NCBI GenBank assembly: GCA_963971225.1
Contig: OZ020267.1
Location: forward strand, 152,449,920 to 152,513,919
Reading direction: 5' to 3'
DNA: 64,000 nucleotides
Source of the DNA: Melieria omissa
Taxonomy: Eukaryota; Arthropoda; Insecta; Diptera; Ulidiidae
The position numbers were made by a program, and so were the translations under genes. The stretch's first letter is position 1. The number at the start of each line of letters is the position of its first letter. The notes under the pieces were generated by a model, which worked only from the letters and a program-made list of their open reading frames with translations, had not been told where the DNA came from and searched no databases. Shown here piece by piece: positions 58,716-64,000 of this stretch.

Positions 58716-59959
58716 CGAGGGTTGTCTTTTATATTTTTTCAATAAGGATGAAAAAACATTTTGTTATCATAAAAAATGGTTTTATTGCTTTTCAAAGTAT
58801 TCTCCTTGAACATTTATACACTTAACACTTTTCATGCGCTCAAACCAATTGTCGAAGCATTTGAGACACCTCCAAAACATGGTTTTTGAATGCTTCAACA
58901 GCATCTTCTGGCGATTAAAATCGTTAACCACACACTTTTTGATGTGCGGGAATAAAAAGAAGTCATTGGGTGCAAGGTCAGAGCTGTATGGCGGATGATT
59001 CATTAAATCGATGCTTTGGTCGATCAAATAAGTGGTTGTTTGAGCCAATGTGTAAGAACGCGCATTGTCCTGGTGAAGAATGATTCGGCGTCGGCGGTTG
59101 TTTTTCCGTATTTCATTGAACACTTCTGTCGAAAAAATTGTTGTGTACCACTCAGAATTGACCGTTTTACATTGCTCTAACAGCACAGTAGCCACATGAC
59201 CAGTTTTGCCGAAGAAACAGGCGACCATTTTCTTGGATGTGTTGCGTGGCCGAAAAACTTCTCATCTTGCAAGACCCACACGGTCGATTGCTGTTTTGTT
59301 TCGGTCTCATACACACATATCCATGATTCGTCACCTGTCACGATCTTATGAACGTCTTTCGAAGTACAGCGAACGAATTTTTCCATCATTTCTTTGCATC
59401 AATCGACACGAGCCGTTTTTTCAACGATTGCCAAATTATGCGGAATGCAACGAGAACAAATCTTTCTGACTGCTAATATCGAACGCACGCTCGTGAAACT
59501 AATGCTCAAAGATGCATCTACCTCACGGTATGTCACATGACGATCTTTCATTATCAGTTCACTCACAGCATTGATGGTTTCTGGCACAATGAGAGATTTT
59601 GGACGACCTTAACGAAATTCGTCCTGGAGCGTACGGCGACCACGCTTCAATTCATTTAACCAGTTGTAAATTGTCTTGAGGGTTGGTGCTTCATCACCAA
59701 ATGCGCAATGAAGGCGATGGAAGCACTGTTGTTGAGATAATTCACTTCGGAAATCGTAAAAAATTATTGCTCGAAAATGTTCACGAGTTAAATACATTTT
59801 TTGACCGAGATGAATTTTTCAAGTCAGTGTAATCAACACAAATAGCGCTTGAACATCAACGTTTATGGTAAAAAATGACAAACTTTTCAATGCCAATCTT
59901 AGATTTTTCGAAAACTTACTAGACCATCCATATTGAAAAAATATAAAAGGTAGCCTACG
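58716..59959 (-). mobile_element. Full-length mariner element, inactivated
   Basis: It is 1244 bp with left end CGAGGGTTGTCTTTTATATT and right end read inward CGTAGGCTACCTTTTATATT, both continuing TTTTTCAATA, and TA on each side (58714-58715, 59960-59961). The length is normal for mariner. The coding strand is minus. Confidence 0.93.
58782..59797 (-). pseudogene. mariner transposase with two nonsense codons and a frameshift
   Basis: It starts at 59797 with the helix-turn-helix region (MYLTREHFRAIIFYDFRSEL). A TAA at about 59609 follows QDEFR, after which the frame continues GRPKSLIVPETINAVSEL. A TGA follows TARVD at about 59399. The next piece has the first catalytic motif VTGDESWICVYE. A frameshift near 59200 leads to the last piece with HQDNARSYTLAQ and PPYSSDLAPNDFFLFPHIKK and an end at GEYFEKQ. 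All three catalytic Asp motifs survive, but the frame does not. Confidence 0.93.
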
Positions 59960-59961
59960 TA

Positions 59962-60520
59962 TTGTTTTATTTTGATTACAAGTATTCCATAGTTAAAAAA
60001 TAAGTTGCTCCAATATTTTGTTCGCTGCTTGTAAGCTAACAGCATACAATTTATTAAATATGAGCCAATAGTTGCTTGTAAAAATTCACAATTTTTTAAT
60101 TTTTTGTGCAAAATTAAAAAACCAAATTTCAAAAATAATAAATTGGAGCATCTCTGTATGATTTTGATGTTCCTAAGATTTCCAATTAAATATAACCTCA
60201 ACTTATACATTTCTTCCTCTATACTATATAGTGAAAGATTTATATTACAAATTATCGAATGTTGAGTCAACTCCCCGTTCCCACAGTGTAGGCTCCAAGG
60301 TTTATCATCTGCATTACAATTGCAATTTTCAACTTAGTGCAAGTGTTACCTAAAGTAATTAAAATTAGGCAATTGCCTCATAGAATGATTAGTGTTGCCA
60401 TGAGTTGTGGCCTACGAATTAGGTAGCAGGCGCAGCAAACGCCTCAAATCCCCAAGACACGCTTTGAGAGCAGCGCCGACTGCCAGAGTGTCGGCAGGGA
60501 CAGCGATTGTAGGAACTGTT
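59962..60520. other. Intergenic AT-rich stretch
   Basis: No feature is recognised. A 123-codon minus-strand frame at 59899-60270 is AT-driven and has no domain. Confidence 0.4.
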
Positions 60521-60524
60521 TTAA

Positions 60525-61039
60525 TCCTTTCGACCCCAAAGTTGCCTGAGAGCAAGTTTACCTATTTGACATCTTATAGCAAAAGTTACGATTGTTACGA
60601 TAATTTAAGTAGGCACCAATAAATTTATATTTTTAGAAGTGAACTCAAAGCAAATATCAAAAATTGTACTGTTATCCCCAAAAAAATGTCCAATAATTTG
60701 CAGCGATATCAGGAAAAGTTTGTGTTCTAGTTGAAGTCTACGCATTGGGCGCAATTGATTAAACCCCTGTTTCTTTAAAAATGGTTAAATAAAATCAAAA
60801 AGTGATAATTTTGTATTTTTCCATAAATATTAAATAAGTTTTTTGTAGCTAAGAAATATTGATACAACATTTATTTAACCCGTTCTAAGCTAAAATAGAT
60901 CAAAAGTAAACTAGCTCTAGAACTCTTACAAAGAGAACAAGAGAACAATGTTGTGTGCACACTTCTTAGGCAAATGTTTCATGATTTAAATACCAAAAAC
61001 TAATATCGAGTTAGAGGGCAAAATTCGGGGTCGAAAGGG
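60525..61039. mobile_element. piggyBac-like MITE, copy C
   Basis: It is 515 bp with left end TCCTTTCGACCCCAAAGTTG and right end read inward CCCTTTCGACCCCGAATTTT, with TTAA at 60521-60524 and 61040-61043. It is inverted relative to copies A and B. It lies in the 3' flank of the last Ly6 gene and has no transposase. Confidence 0.9.
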
Positions 61040-61433
61040 TTAAATATAAAGTTAGATTTAAAAAATAAACTCATTAGCCCAATAAATTGTCCCGTCGCGA
61101 CGGGGCACTCGGGTCAGTGGCTATTCTGGCGTATCACCTCACTGCTTTGGAATCCATTATGCGTACATCAGTGCAACCAATTAAGTAGTCGAATTTTCCA
61201 TCAACCACCGAGATTATAGGTTGACATCCGAACAAGTCAATTGAATGAGCGAACGAGGAAAGTTGTGCTGCCTGTTGTGATTGATCTGATCCGGAATTTG
61301 GCATCGATACTTAGCTTTTCCACTTTTGGTTTCTTTAAGATTTATTAGCGATTGGATAGCAAACGATTCACAGATAAATATAAATAATTGCAAACATTTC
61401 ATCTCAAACATTGGCTAGAAAATAATTGTTTGG

Positions 61434-62217
61434 TCAATTGCTGTGGCGCATCAGCAGCGCAGTCAGCGCCAAACCGACCAACCAGCGGGCGGCACTTGCG
61501 CTGGGCGTGGCGCCGTTCCAGAGCGGCAAATAGTCCATGTTGTTCAATTCGAATTTGTTGCACAGGTTCGTGTCGCAGAGCTGACAGTCCTCCATGGGCT
61601 GGTTGTTGTCGTGCAGCGAGTGGCAGGTCAGAATGTTGTTGGGACGCATGGCCGTGCAGCCGCGCTTCGTCACAACGCTGCCGTTAACTGCACAAATCGA
61701 ACGAGCATCGCTTTACTATGCATTCGCCATGGGCAACACGCTCAACTCTTACCTCGCACTTGGATCATGTAGCACACGGCTTCGTTGACTCGTGGCACTG
61801 GCCGCACCTGTCGTCGTCGTCGTCGTCGACGGAAATCGTCATCATCGTAGTAATCATCCTCGCTGTCATCGTCGTCGTCGTCCGTGTGGCTGAGCGTTGT
61901 GGTGGCGGCAGTCGATTTCTTCGTGGTGGTGCGTTTGGTGGCCGGGCGTAGGGTAGTTTTCCGCGTCGTAACGACCGGCTTCTCGTCGCCAATGTCATCG
62001 TCGTCGTCGCTGTAGTCGTCCTCGTCATAGTCGCTATTGTTGGGGCCTCTTGTGGTTTTGTAGGCCGTTGTGGTTGTTTTCTTACTAGCACCTTTTGTTG
62101 TTGTTGTTGTTGGGGTGGTGGTAGGCCTAGGCCGGCGCGTGGTGCTGGCGCCGCATATTTGTAATACCGCGAGTTCCTCTTCGTCCAGGCAGTTGTCGCA
62201 AGTGTAGCACTGCAAAG
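61434..62217 (-). CDS. Ly6-type GPI protein with Thr/Lys/Asp linker, 5' exon outside window
   Basis: Two exons are visible on the minus strand: 61753-62217 and 61434-61687, phase-1 junctions, stop at 61434-61436. Exon 2 opens with ALQCYTCDNC and a fourth Cys (QICG). Then come about 125 residues of Thr/Arg/Lys-rich sequence and acidic runs (DYDEDDYSDDDDD; DDDDDDSEDDYYDDDDF), ending in seven Arg (QVRPVPRVNEAVCY follows). Exon 3 supplies VTKRGC, TC, DCQLC and LCN, giving ten cysteines. The end (RWLVGLALTALLM) is GPI-signal-like. No signal-peptide exon with a fitting donor was found up to 64000, so it lies beyond the window or was missed. It is the third member of the linker-bearing set. Confidence 0.86.
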
Positions 62218-64000
62218 CTGTGAAAGAAATGCATAAAAACAGTTGTAGAGATGCGTTTGATATATTTTGCCGACATTTGCGTCAATTCTCAATTGGTTGG
62301 TGATGTCGTTAATAGGCGCTTTGCGGCGAATTGACTGTCGTGGGTGCGTTCGTGGGTCGCATTATTCCGCTGTCTAAGCTCTGTGGTTATTGTAAGAGAG
62401 TTTATGACCTGCCGGTGCTGAAAAATCAATAACCCGATATAGTTAGTCATTATCGCATTTACTATGTTTGGCCAATTCGCTGACTCCGCCGACAATAACT
62501 TTGATTTTTATCTGCACTCGTTTTTCTATAACAAACTTTATCTAATCGCATTTATTTGACGTTGCAACTACGTGAGTTGTTATCCATTATTCACGGCTCT
62601 GTGCGATCTGCAATTCACGCTGTCCGACGTGCTTTGTGCGGTCGGCCTTCTCTTGGAACTTGAACCTTACATTGAATTTTTATTGGATTTTATCATCGCT
62701 CATAGGTACAACAACACACACTTGGACGTGGCACGAGGGTTGAAAATATTCCCGTTGGTATATTTGTGTACACAGGGCAGGGGTTGTCCATAGACACATT
62801 TGGAAGCATGACTTCACAATAGGGATTCTCGTTTCAAATGGAGTAATTTATTAGGTGATTTGACAGCGCCACTAAAAACAACTTTGGAATTAGCAAATCA
62901 ATATTTATAATCTGCCGAACATGATCAAGACTTGTGGCGATTTGCAGTAATTTTTTCAGCGCTTTATTTACTTTCGTCTTACTGAAAATAGTTATTGTAA
63001 TGGGTGAGTGTTGTTTGTGAAAAACTGTTAAGCTCTTCTAATTAAACCGTTGAGCGATCGATCAAGCTAAAGTCAATAAGTGGCGAATTGTTTTGGGCAG
63101 ACGGACAGAATGCCTATAATACCCAGTAAAGCATAACGTTTGGAAGTCGATGCAGTAAGCTTCGGTCGTAGAGAATTATTGAGTCTTTAGGTGGGTTTCC
63201 GTTGGGCCAATTTAATGCGCAAAATTTAATTGCAATAATGCAATAATGGATACAATCGCTTTAAGTGGGTAATGCATTTAAAAGTAATTCCATTGATACT
63301 AGTTGAGAGAGCTTGAGACTGAATAAACGGCGTTAAGTAAAGGTGCAATTAAGGATTTTTGATTCGATTAGATTATAACCGTTTATGAATGGTACGTGCT
63401 GACCAATAATATGAATGGAACGTAACATTTTTGGCTATTTGAAGCACGAAATAAGATAGGAGGCCAAGACAGATTCTTCATTGGAACAGTAGCAAGTTGA
63501 GGATGGTCACTTAACGTGGTCAACCAACCCTTCAGTCAGACAACGAGTATTCAATGAGAGTAAGCAGATCGAAGAGACTCCATTCGCACTAATTGGAATT
63601 GATTGGAGATGGGACAGACGAGGTGAAGGTGTTTCGAAAAGGGTTTTATGTAAGTAACTGCATTTAAAAGGTACGTAGATACTTGAAATCTCCTACGTCT
63701 CCAAGCAGCTTAAGATCTCAACAAGGCTTTTCATCTGACTTGACTTAGAGCTGCGGTTTGTGTCATCTTGATGGATGACACAAGCACAAGCAGCAAGTTG
63801 TACTCGCCGCTGTATAGAACTGATCTTCCATATGAATTCTTCAGTCCTTAGCGGTTTTTTTTCTAAGAAGATTGTCTACCATGTTTTACTGAAAAAATTT
63901 GTTCGCAAAAGGTTCAAGCAGTTTGCTTTATGCTTTCACACGGACTCAGGGGGGGGTTTGGGGGTTGAAATATTAGGATCGACTTTAAAACTACAGTGGT
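62218..64000. other. Upstream or first-intron region of the last Ly6 gene
   Basis: The acceptor at 62218-62219 shows that an exon lies further right on the minus strand. None with a signal peptide is visible here. No transposon or RNA gene is recognised. Confidence 0.4.

Overview
This window is nuclear DNA of a higher (brachyceran) fly. It is AT-rich, the genes have short GT-AG introns, two genes are recognisable as fly orthologues (the Swiprosin EF-hand protein Swip-1 and the ER membrane complex subunit EMC5), and the gaps between genes are full of DNA transposons. A tephritid-like fruit fly fits best, but the species is inference. There is no bacterial, organellar or CRISPR content.

Layout. 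1-16.7 kb is non-coding and is probably the first intron of Swip-1, whose first coding exon lies at 16689-16963 on the minus strand. It holds a dead Tc1 element, tRNA-derived SINEs and three copies of one terminal-inverted-repeat (TIR) element, two of which carry other elements inserted in them. EMC5 (three exons, plus strand) is at 18004-18517. From 20.4 kb onward every gene I can model belongs to the Ly6/three-finger superfamily. Two multi-module DUF753-type genes lie tail to tail (20404-23159 plus; 23321-27191 minus) with poly(A) signals a few bases apart. Three single-domain Ly6-type genes follow on the minus strand (32837-35392, 46165-52634, 61434 to beyond 62217). All five use phase-1 introns, and all have an intron a few residues before an Arg-Gly-Cys motif. 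Four of them (all except the last, whose first exon is not in the window) have a signal-peptide exon. All five end in a GPI-anchor-like hydrophobic tail, so the products should be secreted and held on the cell surface.

Most notable coding observation. In the three single-domain genes the ten-cysteine Ly6 domain is interrupted between Cys4 and Cys5 by about 125-170 residues of low-complexity sequence (Ser/Thr/Pro, or Thr/Lys/Asp). This insertion ends in a basic motif (SRRRR, RQLR, a run of seven Arg) just before Cys5. It suggests a three-finger protein opened by a mucin-like or acidic linker and perhaps cut by a proprotein convertase into two disulfide-linked chains.

Mobile DNA. Many elements can be delimited to the base by TIR and target-site duplication: Tc1 (TA), mariner (TA), hAT (8 bp), piggyBac-like (TTAA), a family with TTA targets, and a 1.8 kb Transib-like element with CACAGTG ends and a 5-bp duplication that inserted in the last five bases of a mariner. 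Fold-back elements, a LINE 3' fragment carrying RNase H, and a tandem repeat of about 260-290 bp complete the picture. Long stretches (11.5-16.7, 39.9-44.9, 47-58.7, 62.2-64 kb) show little that I can name. All calls were made by reading; no database search was possible.
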